A stretch of 24,222 nt of DNA from an uncultured Lachnospiraceae bacterium (GCA_900548905.1 URMK01000077.1:1-24222); one strand, 5' to 3'; shown: positions 15,973 to 24,035, numbered from the stretch's first letter. Program-made: numbers and translations. Notes: generated from the sequence alone by a model not told the origin.

Positions 15973-16136
15973 CTGATCTCTCCTTTTCTTTTGAAAATAA
16001 ACAAACAGGCACAGCCCGCATCCCGGTAAAGGGGCGGACTATGCCTGTATTTCCTGTTATGAGGTATTATGCTGTATAAGGCAGCCTGGTATAAGCGCTT
16101 ACACGGTCGGGCAGCGTCGCCGGCGGCGTCGTCCAT
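15969..16136 (-). CDS. Possible 55-codon leader ORF upstream of the ABC ATPase
   Basis: An ATG at 16136 on the minus strand has AAAGGA 7 bp upstream and opens a 55-codon frame. Its TGA overlaps the ATPase ATG (ATGA). The peptide is rich in Ala and Asp at the start and basic towards the end, and matches no family I know. A 15-bp terminator-like hairpin lies inside the frame, so ribosome movement here could affect its folding. The good ribosome binding site and exact stop/start overlap favour a real leader peptide; the short length and odd composition argue against. The frame may be open by chance. Confidence 0.35.
   Translation of the reverse strand: MDDAAGDAARPCKRLYQAALYSIIPHNRKYRHSPPLYRDAGCACLFIFKRKGEIR
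15992..16048 (-). terminator. Terminator-like hairpin in the ABC exporter leader (attenuator candidate)
   Basis: The arms 16034-16048 and 16005-16019 pair over 15 bp when read as minus-strand RNA, including two G-U pairs; on the plus strand these two become mismatches. The loop is 14 nt. The 3' arm is followed by TTTGTTTATTTT and then, about 30 nt from the hairpin, by the ATPase start codon. This is the form of an intrinsic terminator placed between promoter and gene, so it would limit expression of the exporter. Confidence 0.65.
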
Positions 16137-16194
16137 AGCGGTATCCTTTCTTCCTCTTACTTATTAGTGAGAAGTCGGTTAAAATATTTTGTTT

Positions 16195-16223
16195 ATTATA
16201 AGTAAAGATACTGAATTATACAA
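16195..16223 (-). promoter_or_regulatory. Promoter of the ABC exporter operon
   Basis: On the minus strand TTGTAT (plus-strand 16218-16223) is followed after 17 bp by a perfect TATAAT (16195-16200), in strongly AT-rich sequence. The transcript would start near 16188 and have a leader of about 215 nt. A second TATAAT overlaps the -35 but lacks a well-spaced -35 of its own. Confidence 0.6.
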
Positions 16224-16322
16224 GATCTGTATTTATATTTTTACAAAATCTTTACAATTGCAGTCAGACAGGTACCCGCGGCTGCCCCCACTTTTTATCT
16301 GCACACGAGGGGAATATTGGCA

Positions 16323-16352
16323 TTGCTTAGGAAAGTGCAGGCATGGTAAAAT
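16323..16352 (+). promoter_or_regulatory. Possible promoter of the AlkZ-related gene
   Basis: TTGCTT (16323-16328) and TAAAAT (16347-16352) are separated by 18 bp, with TG one base ahead of the -10. The two promoters and the leader account for most of the stretch 16137-16437. I see no gene in that stretch: the reading frame upstream of 16438 lacks a ribosome binding site and has a non-protein-like composition. Confidence 0.45.
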
Positions 16353-16437
16353 GAAACAACGTGCAGGCGGGTATGCGCAGTTACTGCATTGCTGTGAGAA
16401 AACGTGGTGCGGCGGGCAAAGGAGGAGGAGCATAGGG

Positions 16438-17118
16438 ATGAAAGAGATTAACAGTTTTCAGGATTTTGTGAAGGAGCTGCGGGAGGCGGGATTTACGATT
16501 GGGGGAGAAAAGGGGGACGGCATTTTTACTTTAAGTGACAGCTTCGGGGAGAAAATCGCCTGGCATACGGAGGATCCGGATACGGATCCCTGGGAATGGA
16601 GAATGCGGGTATTGGATGAATACAGGGATATTGCCTATGGAAAGTTGTTTTTTCATAAAAGTGGATATCTTACAAAAGAATGGTATCCTTATTTCCTGGC
16701 GGTGCGGCGTGGGAAAAGGGAGCTGCAGGAGGAATATGAGGAAGGCAATGTAAGCCTTATGGCAAAGCGGATTTATGATGTGCTGTGTGAGGAGAAGGAG
16801 CTTCCGGTGCATCTGCTGAAGCAGTACGGCGGTTTTTCGGGTGAAGAGAAGTCCGGCTTTGAAAAAGCGGTTACGCAGCTCCAGATGGATTTTTATATTT
16901 CTATCTGCGGCAGGGCGAGGAAGCGTAACCGGAAGGGGGAGGAATACGGCTGGTCCTCCACGGTTTTCTGCCTGACGGAGAATCTGTTCGGGGAAGAGGT
17001 GTTTCAAAAAGCCGGGAAGCTGTCTTATGAAGAAGCCTTCCGGCAGATAGAAAAGCAGATCTATGCCCGGAATCCCCAGGCGAAAAGTGCGAAGGTGAAG
17101 AAATTTATAACAGGCTGA
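16438..17118 (+). CDS. AlkZ-related protein
   Basis: This is a 226-residue cytoplasmic protein resembling the short AlkZ-related proteins common in Lachnospiraceae. These share only part of the HTH_42/AlkZ DNA glycosylase fold. Recognisable conserved parts are GDGIFTLSDSFGEKIAWHTE near the N terminus, DPWEWRMRVLDE, LFFHKSGYLTKEWYPYF, and EEYGWSSTVFCLTE in the C-terminal half. The sequence is Trp/Tyr-rich. The start at 16438 is clear: GGAGGAGGAG lies 7 bp upstream, whereas the frame remains open upstream without protein-like content. A role in DNA repair is only suggested by the family name and is not shown. The EFR1 ferredoxin gene follows 42 bp downstream and is probably co-transcribed. Confidence 0.72.
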   Translation: MKEINSFQDFVKELREAGFTIGGEKGDGIFTLSDSFGEKIAWHTEDPDTDPWEWRMRVLDEYRDIAYGKLFFHKSGYLTKEWYPYFLAVRRGKRELQEEYEEGNVSLMAKRIYDVLCEEKELPVHLLKQYGGFSGEEKSGFEKAVTQLQMDFYISICGRARKRNRKGEEYGWSSTVFCLTENLFGEEVFQKAGKLSYEEAFRQIEKQIYARNPQAKSAKVKKFITG

Positions 17119-17160
17119 CGGGAAGAAAGACGGTGTTTCAAACAGCGGGAGAACGTGTGT

Positions 17161-17976
17161 ATGACAGGGATTTATTTCAGCGGGACAGGCAATACAAAAT
17201 TCTGCGCGGAGGAGTTTCTGCGCTGCTATGACGGGAGCGGGCGTGCGGTTTCCATAGAGGATAACCAGGCGGAAACGCTTCTTTTGGAGGAAAAGGAGAT
17301 TCTGCTGGCCTATCCGGTCTACGGCAGCGATCTTCCCCGTATCATGAAGGAGTTTCTGGAGAAACAGAAAGAGCACTTTGCCGGAAAACGGGTATTTATC
17401 CTTGCTACCATGGCGATGTTCAGCGGGGACGGGGCCGGCTGTGCGGCCAGGTTCCTGAAAAAACAGGGGGCAGTCATCCTCGGCGGGCTGCATGTGATCA
17501 TGCCGGACTGTATCAGCGATGAGTTGGTGCTGACAAAAACGGATGAAGAAAACAGCCGCATCGTAAAGGCGGCCCGGCAAAAGCTGAAGCTGGCGGCACA
17601 GGCACTGCAGGAGGGAAGGCCTCCCGCCGACGGGCTGGGCTTTGGGGCACGAATGGCCGGGTTCCTGGTGCAGCGTATGTGGTTCGGACTTTTAGCCGGC
17701 CGCTGCACAGGAAAGCTGAAAATTAACGCGGATACATGTGTGGGCTGCGGAAAATGTGCCGCAGGCTGTCCCATGGAAAACCTGCGGATGGAAGAAGGAA
17801 AGGCGGAGGCGGGGAAGAACTGTACCCTGTGCTACCGCTGCGTCAACAGGTGCCCGGCACAGTCAATTACCCTGCTGGGGAAGCGGGTGGTGAAACAGAA
17901 TGATATTGCAAAGTATGTGACGGGAGATGCGGAAGATTCCGGGAAGGCTTCCTTTCCGTTTGTCGGAAAAGAATAA
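17161..17976 (+). CDS. EFR1 family flavodoxin/ferredoxin
   Basis: This is a 271-residue cytoplasmic electron carrier. The N-terminal flavodoxin-like domain has the phosphate-binding loop FSGTGNTK (residues 6-13) and an AYPVYGSDLP segment. The C-terminal region carries two [4Fe-4S] motifs of the 2x4Fe-4S ferredoxin type: C193, C196, C199, C203 (CVGCGKCAAGCP) and C221, C224, C227, C231 (CTLCYRCVNRCP). This fusion matches the EFR1 family of anaerobes, which joins an FMN site to two clusters; redox partners are generally unknown. The ATG at 17161 is chosen over GTG at 17155, because GGGAGA is 8 bp from the former and only 2 bp from the latter. A strong terminator follows the stop codon. Confidence 0.92.
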   Translation: MTGIYFSGTGNTKFCAEEFLRCYDGSGRAVSIEDNQAETLLLEEKEILLAYPVYGSDLPRIMKEFLEKQKEHFAGKRVFILATMAMFSGDGAGCAARFLKKQGAVILGGLHVIMPDCISDELVLTKTDEENSRIVKAARQKLKLAAQALQEGRPPADGLGFGARMAGFLVQRMWFGLLAGRCTGKLKINADTCVGCGKCAAGCPMENLRMEEGKAEAGKNCTLCYRCVNRCPAQSITLLGKRVVKQNDIAKYVTGDAEDSGKASFPFVGKE

Positions 17977-17977
17977 C

Positions 17978-18023
17978 AAGAACTGCCTCCCGGCTGATTC
18001 CGCTACTCCGGGAGGCAGTTCTT
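17978..18023. terminator. Strong bidirectional intrinsic terminator
   Basis: Arms 17978-17993 and 18008-18023 are perfectly complementary over 16 bp, with a 14-nt loop. ATTGTTAG follows on the plus strand and TTATTCTTTTCC on the minus strand. It sits between the EFR1 gene and the convergent glgD gene and should end both transcripts. Confidence 0.9.
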
Positions 18024-18091
18024 ATTGTTAGAATAAAGCGGGCATCAGCCCGGCTTGGCGGAACGATTACGAAACAGGAGGCGGATACTTA

Positions 18092-19234
18092 TTACACCAC
18101 CTGATACTTCGCCACATAAACCGGGAAGCTGTCCGTGCCTTTCAGTTTCTTATTGGCAGTGATGGTCACATCCTTATCGGATATGATATATTCCAGCTCC
18201 GCCCCGGGTTCTATCACGGTATCCTGCATCAGGACACAGTTTTTCACTTTTGCCCCTTTTCCCACCTTCACACCGCGGAAGAGGATACTGTTTTCCACTT
18301 CCCCTTCAATGATACAGCCGTCAGCGGCCATGATATTATTCGCTTTGGCCCCTTCCATGTAGCGGGTAGGGTTGTCGTCACGGATTTTGGTGTAAATATG
18401 GTTGCATCCGAAAAGCGCATCCAGGTTATCCTCATCCAGAAGCTTCATATTCTCATCAAAGTAGCTTTTCATGCTGCTGATCCGCGCCAGATAGCCTTCG
18501 AATTTATAGGACTGCACGTTCATCCGATCCAGCTGCGGCGCTACGATATCCCTTTCAAAATACACGTGGCCCCTGACAAAGGCGGCTCCCACCAGGCTGA
18601 TCAGAAGCTCCCTTTCAATAATATAAATATTCATGGACAGATTCTGGATTCCCGGCGTCTCCGGATTGATCTGGATTTCCTTCACCCGTCCGTCCTCAAT
18701 ATCCAGGGTATAATAGAGATCCTTGTTCACATCAAAGGGCTTAATCAGTCCTTTTGGTATTTCCTCCTGTGCATAAGCCAGGGTGATATCCGCCCCGCTT
18801 TCGATATGGGCATTCAGCATCGCCTTGAAATCAAAGTTGGCGGCGATATTGGCTTCGGACATAATGACATATTTTTCTTTCTGATCCTTCAGGAAATCCA
18901 GGATGCTGGCAAGCGCTTCCACACGGCCGTTATAGACCTTTACGGTTTTTTCCGCGAAGGGAGGGACAATGTTCAGCCCGCCGTTTTTGCGGGTTAAATC
19001 CCATGCCCGGCCGGAGCCCAGATGATCCATAAGGGAATGGTAATTCTTGCGGACGATAACGGAAACATTATCTATCCCGCCGTTTACCATGCTGGACAGG
19101 ACAAAATCCACCATCCGGTAACGTCCCGCGAAAGGGATGGAAGCCATCAGGCGCTCTGCAACCAGTTCGGGAACCAATGAATCATAACTGTTTGGGAAAA
19201 TGATGCCCAGTGCGTTTGCGTTGGAATTTACCAT
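18092..19234 (-). CDS. glgD: Glucose-1-phosphate adenylyltransferase subunit GlgD
   Basis: This is a 380-residue paralogue of GlgC. It has the nucleotidyltransferase fold followed by a C-terminal left-handed beta-helix (hexapeptide-like IMAADGCIIEGEVENSILF). The catalytic GGxGxRL loop of GlgC is absent: the equivalent N-terminal segment reads GIIFPNSYDSLVPELVAERL. This matches the Firmicute GlgD subunit, which is catalytically poor alone but stimulates GlgC in the heterotetramer. FAGRYRMVDFVLSSMVNGG corresponds to the GlgC glucose-1-phosphate region. The ATG overlaps the glgC stop by 7 nt, so translation is coupled. The terminator at 17978-18023 lies downstream. Confidence 0.95.
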   Translation of the reverse strand: MVNSNANALGIIFPNSYDSLVPELVAERLMASIPFAGRYRMVDFVLSSMVNGGIDNVSVIVRKNYHSLMDHLGSGRAWDLTRKNGGLNIVPPFAEKTVKVYNGRVEALASILDFLKDQKEKYVIMSEANIAANFDFKAMLNAHIESGADITLAYAQEEIPKGLIKPFDVNKDLYYTLDIEDGRVKEIQINPETPGIQNLSMNIYIIERELLISLVGAAFVRGHVYFERDIVAPQLDRMNVQSYKFEGYLARISSMKSYFDENMKLLDEDNLDALFGCNHIYTKIRDDNPTRYMEGAKANNIMAADGCIIEGEVENSILFRGVKVGKGAKVKNCVLMQDTVIEPGAELEYIISDKDVTITANKKLKGTDSFPVYVAKYQVV

Positions 19235-20436
19235 TCTTCTTCACCATCCTTTACATTATGTTCAACCATGGCGTCAGGGCCGATCACAGCTCCGTCACCG
19301 ATATACACGCCGGATCCCACAGTAGCCACCCCCGCGGACTCGTCCCGGGGCAAGGCTCCCACTTTGGCGTTTTCACCGATAACCACATTTTCCGCTATGA
19401 TACAGTGTTCCACAACAGCACCGGCTTTGATGACGGTCCCGCCCATGATGACGGCGTCCTCCACCCTGGCCCCGGGTTCCACGATAACGCCGGCAAATAA
19501 AACCGAATGCTTCACATGGCCGCCGATACGACAGCCGTCCGTGATCATGGAATTCTCCACAACCGCTTCGGAGGAAATCTTGTGACCGGTCATACCGCTG
19601 TTCCGGCTGTAGATTTTCCAGTCGTCATCAAATAGATTGATTCCGCTGTGCTCCGGATCCAGGACCTCCATATTCGCTTCCCATAAAGAGGAGATAGTCC
19701 CCACATCCTTCCAATAGCCGCTGAAATGATAGGCATACATTTCCCTTCCGTCCCTTAGCAGGCTGGGAATGATATTGTTGCCGAAGTCGTTTTCGGAATT
19801 AGGATCCGCTTCATCTTCCATCAGGTACTTTTTGAGAACGTCCCAATTGAAAATATAGATACCCATGGAAGCCAGGTTGGATTTGGGATTTTTGGGCTTT
19901 TCCTGGAACTCGGTGATCTTGTCGTTCCCGTCGGCGACCATCAGGCCGAAGCGGGAGGCCTCCTCCCAGGGAACTTCCATTACAGCCACGCTGAATTCCG
20001 CACCCTTTTCCTTATGGAATCGTAAGAAGTCGCTGTAATCCTGCTTGCAGATCTGGTCGCCGGAAAGGATGATGACATATTCCGGATTGTAGCGCTCGAT
20101 AAATGGGATATTCTGATAAATAGCGTTTGCGGTACCCTTATACCAGTCGGATCCGGAAGCCTTCTGATAAGGCGGAAGGATATGTACCCCGCCGTGAAGG
20201 CGATCCAGATCCCAGGGCTGCCCGTTCCCGATGTACTCATTGAGTACCATTGGCTGATACTGGGTTAAAATCCCCACCGTATCAATCCCGGAGTTAACGC
20301 AGTTGGACAGCGGAAAATCGATGATACGGTATTTTCCGCCAAAAGGAACGGCAGGTTTAGCCAGTTTTTGCGTCAGGGCATATAATCGGGAGCCCTGTCC
20401 GCCGGCAAGAAGCATTGCAATCATTTCTTTTGCCAT
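19228..20436 (-). CDS. glgC: Glucose-1-phosphate adenylyltransferase (ADP-glucose pyrophosphorylase)
   Basis: This is a 402-residue enzyme that makes ADP-glucose from ATP and glucose-1-phosphate, the committed step of bacterial glycogen synthesis. LLAGGQGSRLYALT (9-22) is the nucleotide loop. KPAVPFGGKYRIIDFPLSN (27-45) is the conserved activator/substrate region, and GNGQPWDLDR follows. The C-terminal half is a beta-helix with hexapeptide repeats (GGHVKHSVLFAGVIVEPGAR). The start at 20436 is supported by GGGGGA 7 bp upstream; an in-frame start 45 bases earlier has no such site. It forms an operon with glgD. Glycogen synthase, branching enzyme and phosphorylase genes are not in the window. 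Confidence 0.96.
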   Translation of the reverse strand: MAKEMIAMLLAGGQGSRLYALTQKLAKPAVPFGGKYRIIDFPLSNCVNSGIDTVGILTQYQPMVLNEYIGNGQPWDLDRLHGGVHILPPYQKASGSDWYKGTANAIYQNIPFIERYNPEYVIILSGDQICKQDYSDFLRFHKEKGAEFSVAVMEVPWEEASRFGLMVADGNDKITEFQEKPKNPKSNLASMGIYIFNWDVLKKYLMEDEADPNSENDFGNNIIPSLLRDGREMYAYHFSGYWKDVGTISSLWEANMEVLDPEHSGINLFDDDWKIYSRNSGMTGHKISSEAVVENSMITDGCRIGGHVKHSVLFAGVIVEPGARVEDAVIMGGTVIKAGAVVEHCIIAENVVIGENAKVGALPRDESAGVATVGSGVYIGDGAVIGPDAMVEHNVKDGEEEW

Positions 20437-20564
20437 ATGTGATTCCCCCTGTTTGTATGTTATGGTAAAAGTGTACCACAAAATGGAAAATTAGGACAGC
20501 CTTTTGTGCATAACAATCAAAAAAACTTTTGGTTTAGGTAACCGTTCAGACAGCTCCTATTTTT

Positions 20565-21800
20565 TTACAGCCTTTCCGCTATTTTTCTGTTCCACAGGGC
20601 CACCAGCATGGAGAAGACGGCTGTTACGGCAAAAATGACCCACAGCCGGTGGGGCAGCCGTTCCAGAAGAAACCCGTATATCATCTGTCCGGCAGGCTGG
20701 GCACAGGTGGACAGCGCAATGATCCAGGCAATGACTTTTCCGATCAGCGCCGCGGGAGTGGTGAGCTGGATATAGGACATGATCTGAATGGTGTACAGGG
20801 AAGCGAAGGCCATGATGATCAGACCCGATACCGCTATGACCGAATAGGCCGCATAGACCGGTATGCCTTCCTGAAGGACAGCGCCCATGGGAAGCAGCAG
20901 AAGGGAAGAAACAAACAGAAGCTTCCAACTGCCCCGTATGTTCAACTTTTTACTGAAAATCCCGGCTGCCATGCCGCCTGCAAGTCCTCCGGCAGCCATA
21001 ACGGCCTGCAGAAAACCGTACATTTCGGATGCATTATCCCTGGGAAAGGAAAGAACCTGCATGACGATCACCGGCAGGCTGATGATCATGAGGGCGGAAA
21101 GGAACAGATTTACGGCGGTACAGCATAAGGTCAGTTTGCCGATTTGCTTTTTTTCACGGGTGATAAAAAGGATGCTGTCCTTCACATCCCCGGTAAGCTC
21201 CCGGAACAGGGAACAGGTGCGTTCCTTCCGGGTAAAAGGGATATGGATGAATAGTTCCATGACGGCGGACAGGAAAAAACAGCCGGCGCATACGTAAAGG
21301 ATGGGGGTGATTCCCCAAAGGCCATAGGCGATTCCTCCCAAAGCTGGGCCGAGGAGGCCCGACAGGGAGGAAATCATATTGATGAGGGCATTGGCAGGCA
21401 TAATCGATTCTTCCGCTACCAGCAAAGGGATGCTGGACTGTACGGAAGGCTGGTAAGCCCCGGAAATACCGTACAATAAAAACAGCATGACAAGGATGAG
21501 GCCGACCAGGCTCACCCGGCCGGAAAAAAGCAGGAAAGAAAGAACCAGCCCGGCCGTAAAGAAATCCAGGACAACCATGATATTCCTTTTGTTAACCCGG
21601 TCGGCAATCAGGCCGCCCACAGGAGACATAACCGCAAGCGGCAGAAAGGCGAAGCCGGATACAATTCCCAGCAGCGAAGGGGATTGGGTGACGGTTAGCA
21701 GGTGCAGGGGCAGGGCAAAGCGGATGACCGCATTTCCGAACAGGGAAATGATCTGCCCTATCATTACGAGATAAAAATCTTTGGAAAATCCTTTTTTCAT
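20565..21800 (-). CDS. MFS transporter (putative efflux)
   Basis: This is a 411-residue protein with about 12 membrane segments and the MFS loop 2-3 motif (GGLIADRVNKRNIMV, about 63-77). It resembles the MFS_3/macrolide-efflux-type exporters of Firmicutes. The central loop (about 190-210, HIPFTRKERTCSLFREL) is cytoplasmic and charged. The start ATG overlaps the stop of the upstream ABC permease (ATGA), and GGAGG precedes it. It is therefore part of the TetR-controlled ATPase-permease-MFS operon, and drug or metabolite efflux is likely. The substrate cannot be told. No convincing terminator separates it from glgC, 128 bp downstream. Confidence 0.92.
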   Translation of the reverse strand: MKKGFSKDFYLVMIGQIISLFGNAVIRFALPLHLLTVTQSPSLLGIVSGFAFLPLAVMSPVGGLIADRVNKRNIMVVLDFFTAGLVLSFLLFSGRVSLVGLILVMLFLLYGISGAYQPSVQSSIPLLVAEESIMPANALINMISSLSGLLGPALGGIAYGLWGITPILYVCAGCFFLSAVMELFIHIPFTRKERTCSLFRELTGDVKDSILFITREKKQIGKLTLCCTAVNLFLSALMIISLPVIVMQVLSFPRDNASEMYGFLQAVMAAGGLAGGMAAGIFSKKLNIRGSWKLLFVSSLLLLPMGAVLQEGIPVYAAYSVIAVSGLIIMAFASLYTIQIMSYIQLTTPAALIGKVIAWIIALSTCAQPAGQMIYGFLLERLPHRLWVIFAVTAVFSMLVALWNRKIAERL

Positions 21801-22504
21801 AAAACCTCCATAACGGTAACTTTAGCTGACAGTTTACGGTAAACAAATAAAAATACTATGCCCATGATCAGGGTGAAGGCCAGAAAGCTGAAACCGCCGT
21901 ACATACCTGCGGCCGCAATATTGGTCATGGGAGCGATGAGGATGAGCGCCGCCACAATGACGGCGGTGGAGGATTTCCTTCGGAAACCGAACCATACGGC
22001 AACCAGGCAGATGCAGGATGCGAGCAGGGCAATGCAGAAGCTGACCAGAAGAAGATATCCCAGATCAGACGGGAGGAAGGCCCCCGGAAATCCATGGAAC
22101 AAAGCGGAAAAAAACAGGGCGGTTGATACCGACAGGAGGTTGCATAGAAAGGCCCCCGCCGCCGTAAAAAGGAAAATAAGGGTTGTTTTGGCGGCGAAAA
22201 GCTGTCTGCGGCTGACCGGCCAGGAAAAGACCAGGAGCCTGTTTTTCCCCAGGAATTCGCCCAGGATAACTTTGGAGCTCAAAACGGCTCCCAGCATGGC
22301 ATGGGAAAAAAGGGTGACGCAGGATACCAGAAGGATCAGCGAGCGCCAGCCGGAGACGAATTCCAGTTCCGCCGCCCCTCGTTCCGATTCCGGGAGGAAG
22401 CAGAAAAGCAGGGCGATGAATATGCTCAGTGCCAGCAGGCCCAGGGCTGCGCCCAGATAGGGGGCCGGATTGATTTTTTTCCATTCAAGACGTAGCAGTT
22501 TCAT
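21797..22504 (-). CDS. ABC-2 type transporter permease
   Basis: This is a 235-residue membrane protein with about six hydrophobic segments, in the layout of ABC-2 permeases (NatB/BcrB-like). The N terminus MKLLRLEWKKINPAPYLGA has a cytoplasmic amphipathic start before the first helix. The sequence LVSCVTLFSHAMLGAVLSSKVILGEF spans segment 2 and the following loop, a typical coupling region. Starts and stops overlap by 4 bp with both neighbours (ATPase upstream, MFS downstream). It forms the exporter with the ATPase encoded immediately upstream. Substrate unknown. Confidence 0.9.
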   Translation of the reverse strand: MKLLRLEWKKINPAPYLGAALGLLALSIFIALLFCFLPESERGAAELEFVSGWRSLILLVSCVTLFSHAMLGAVLSSKVILGEFLGKNRLLVFSWPVSRRQLFAAKTTLIFLFTAAGAFLCNLLSVSTALFFSALFHGFPGAFLPSDLGYLLLVSFCIALLASCICLVAVWFGFRRKSSTAVIVAALILIAPMTNIAAAGMYGGFSFLAFTLIMGIVFLFVYRKLSAKVTVMEVL

Positions 22505-23223
22505 TCGATGTCTCCTTTCATGACAGCAAGCACTTCCTGCTCAAGCTGCTCTTTACGGTTTCCCTGGTATTCCTCCATAGCGAATTCTTTTTGGATCCGG
22601 CGGCCGGAGAGGATGCCTACGGTGTCGGCCATAGCGGAGATATCGCTGAGGATATGGCTGGAAATCAGCAGGGATTTCCCTTCTTCCGCCAGGCGGACAA
22701 AAAGGGAGCGAAGTTCCCGCACACCCAGGGGATCCAGGCCGTTCATGGGTTCATCCAGAAGGAGGATGCGGGGATTGTGCAGCAGTGCACGGGCGATGGC
22801 AAGGCGCTGGCGCATACCGTAAGAAAAAGCGGAAACCGGTTTTTCCCGGATCCCTTCCAGGCCCACTTCCTGTAATACCCTGCTGATATCACCTGCCTCC
22901 TGTGCAGGAGCCTGCTTCATATAGGCCTGCTGCAGCTTAAGGTTTTCTACAGCGGAGAGATGTTCATAGAATACCGGCGTATCGATCAGGCTTCCCACCA
23001 TATTCTGGATAGATTCCCGGTTTTCCCAGGCGGGCTTTCCCTGGATCCGTACTTCACCGATGTCGGGGCAGAGAAAACCGGCGGCCAGCTTCAGCAGAGT
23101 GGACTTGCCTGCGCCGTTTCTGCCGGCAAGGGCATAGATGGAACCGTCAGGGACGGTGAGAGAGCAGCCTTCCAGCACAGGTGTGGACGAGTAGGCTTTG
23201 CTTATGTTCGTTATCGTTATCAT
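22501..23223 (-). CDS. ABC transporter ATP-binding protein
   Basis: This is a 240-residue nucleotide-binding subunit of the BcrA/NatA type. Walker A is GRNGAGKST (34-42), the signature is FSYGMRQRL (about 134-142), Walker B is RILLLDEPMNGLDP (152-165) and the switch His is H190 (SSHI). It pairs with the 235-residue permease encoded next, whose start overlaps its stop. AAGGAGG precedes the start codon. A TetR-type operator lies in the promoter region 20-40 bp upstream. The likely role is efflux of a peptide, drug or lipid. Confidence 0.95.
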   Translation of the reverse strand: MITITNISKAYSSTPVLEGCSLTVPDGSIYALAGRNGAGKSTLLKLAAGFLCPDIGEVRIQGKPAWENRESIQNMVGSLIDTPVFYEHLSAVENLKLQQAYMKQAPAQEAGDISRVLQEVGLEGIREKPVSAFSYGMRQRLAIARALLHNPRILLLDEPMNGLDPLGVRELRSLFVRLAEEGKSLLISSHILSDISAMADTVGILSGRRIQKEFAMEEYQGNRKEQLEQEVLAVMKGDIE

Positions 23224-23242
23224 AAATTCCTCCTTATTTTTA

Positions 23243-23263
23243 ATACCAACCGTTGGTATGTAT
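23243..23263. promoter_or_regulatory. TetR operator in the ABC-MFS promoter region
   Basis: The 21-bp site begins ATACCAACCGTTGGTAT, a perfect palindrome around one central base, and continues GTAT. It shares the ATACNNACYG(A/T)TGGTA core with two sites in front of tetR. It lies just downstream of a weak minus-strand promoter (TTGGAG-N17-TATACA), so a bound repressor would block the operon. Confidence 0.7.
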
Positions 23264-23268
23264 AATTT

Positions 23269-23304
23269 TAAAAATAAGCTGCTCCAAAAGAGCAGTTATT
23301 TTTA
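23269..23304 (-). terminator. Terminator of the TetR gene
   Basis: CTGCTC-CAAAA-GAGCAG forms a 6-bp stem extended by complementary A/T tracts with one bulged base. On the minus strand the hairpin is followed by TTATTTTT. It lies just after the tetR stop and before the ABC promoter, so the -35 of that promoter is within the hairpin. Confidence 0.6.
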
Positions 23305-23313
23305 AGGCTTAAA

Positions 23314-23976
23314 TTACCGGCGATCCCTGTTTTCCTGGTAGAGCGCCGCATACCTTTCCAGAGGGACAAACATTGCGTCATCGATAATATCAAGACCGAA
23401 CCCCCGGAGCATATGCTGGAAAAATTTCATTTTACGGATGAGTTCTCCGGCGTCGGAATGGTATACCAGAGGATTCAGCCACAGGTTGCCGATGAGCATG
23501 AGCACTTCGGCCATTTCCCTGGGATAGTCGGTCCGGATAGAGCCGTCCGCTATTCCCTCCTCCAGTATAGGCTGGATCATGGCCGGCGCTTCCTGCTGTA
23601 CGGAATTGCGCAGGTACAGGGCCAGAAGCTGGGGGTTATTGAGCATATCGGGAGCCGCGGCAAACAGTTCTTCCTGGGCGGAAGAATAGATGGAAGCCTG
23701 AAATATCATCCTCAGTTTCTCCAGGCCGTTGAGATCCTTCCTGCGGGTAATGGCATACATACTGTCCGTCGCACCGGCGTACAGTTTATCCGCGACGGCG
23801 TTCATGATCTCTTCCTTGGACTTGAAATGATGGTAAATGGCCCCTTTGCTCAACCCTCCCAGATTGTTAATGATATCCTGGATGGAAGTCTGTTCGTAGC
23901 CCTTTTCCACAAAAAGCCTTGAGGCTGTATCGATAATCAGATTGCGGGTTTCCTCCGGATATTTATTTCTTGCCAT
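23314..23976 (-). CDS. TetR family transcriptional regulator
   Basis: This is a 220-residue repressor. The N-terminal HTH (about residues 10-58) is typical: TRNLIIDTASRLFVEKGYEQ, then TSIQDIINNLGGLSKGAIYHHFKSKEEI. The remaining residues form the helical ligand-binding and dimer domain. The ATG at 23976 is chosen, because GGGAGGA lies 5 bp upstream; the frame is open for 77 further codons upstream but that stretch covers the promoter and operators. It probably represses its own gene through two operator sites at 24036-24081 and the ABC-MFS operon through 23243-23263. The inducer is unknown, likely a substrate of the exporters. Confidence 0.93.
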   Translation of the reverse strand: MARNKYPEETRNLIIDTASRLFVEKGYEQTSIQDIINNLGGLSKGAIYHHFKSKEEIMNAVADKLYAGATDSMYAITRRKDLNGLEKLRMIFQASIYSSAQEELFAAAPDMLNNPQLLALYLRNSVQQEAPAMIQPILEEGIADGSIRTDYPREMAEVLMLIGNLWLNPLVYHSDAGELIRKMKFFQHMLRGFGLDIIDDAMFVPLERYAALYQENRDRR

Positions 23977-24035
23977 AAGAGTCCTCCCTTTTTCACGGGA
24001 CTTCTGTATTCGGAACTTTTTTTGTTTTCCGCTAC

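Noticed and set aside
16092..16101. TAAGCGCTTA perfect palindrome in the ABC exporter leader
   Set aside because: It is short, has no spacer or second copy, and lies within the possible leader ORF; chance occurrence is likely.
16189..16437. N-terminal extension of the AlkZ-related protein
   Set aside because: The extra frame covers promoter sequence and lacks protein-like composition, while a strong ribosome binding site precedes 16438.
16531..17580. A long minus-strand frame across the AlkZ-related and EFR1 genes
   Set aside because: It crosses two well-supported genes, shows no family features, and has no ribosome binding site.
20503..20560. Terminator after the MFS gene
   Set aside because: There is a run of seven T on the minus strand but only a 4-bp GGTT/AACC stem before it, which is too weak to call.
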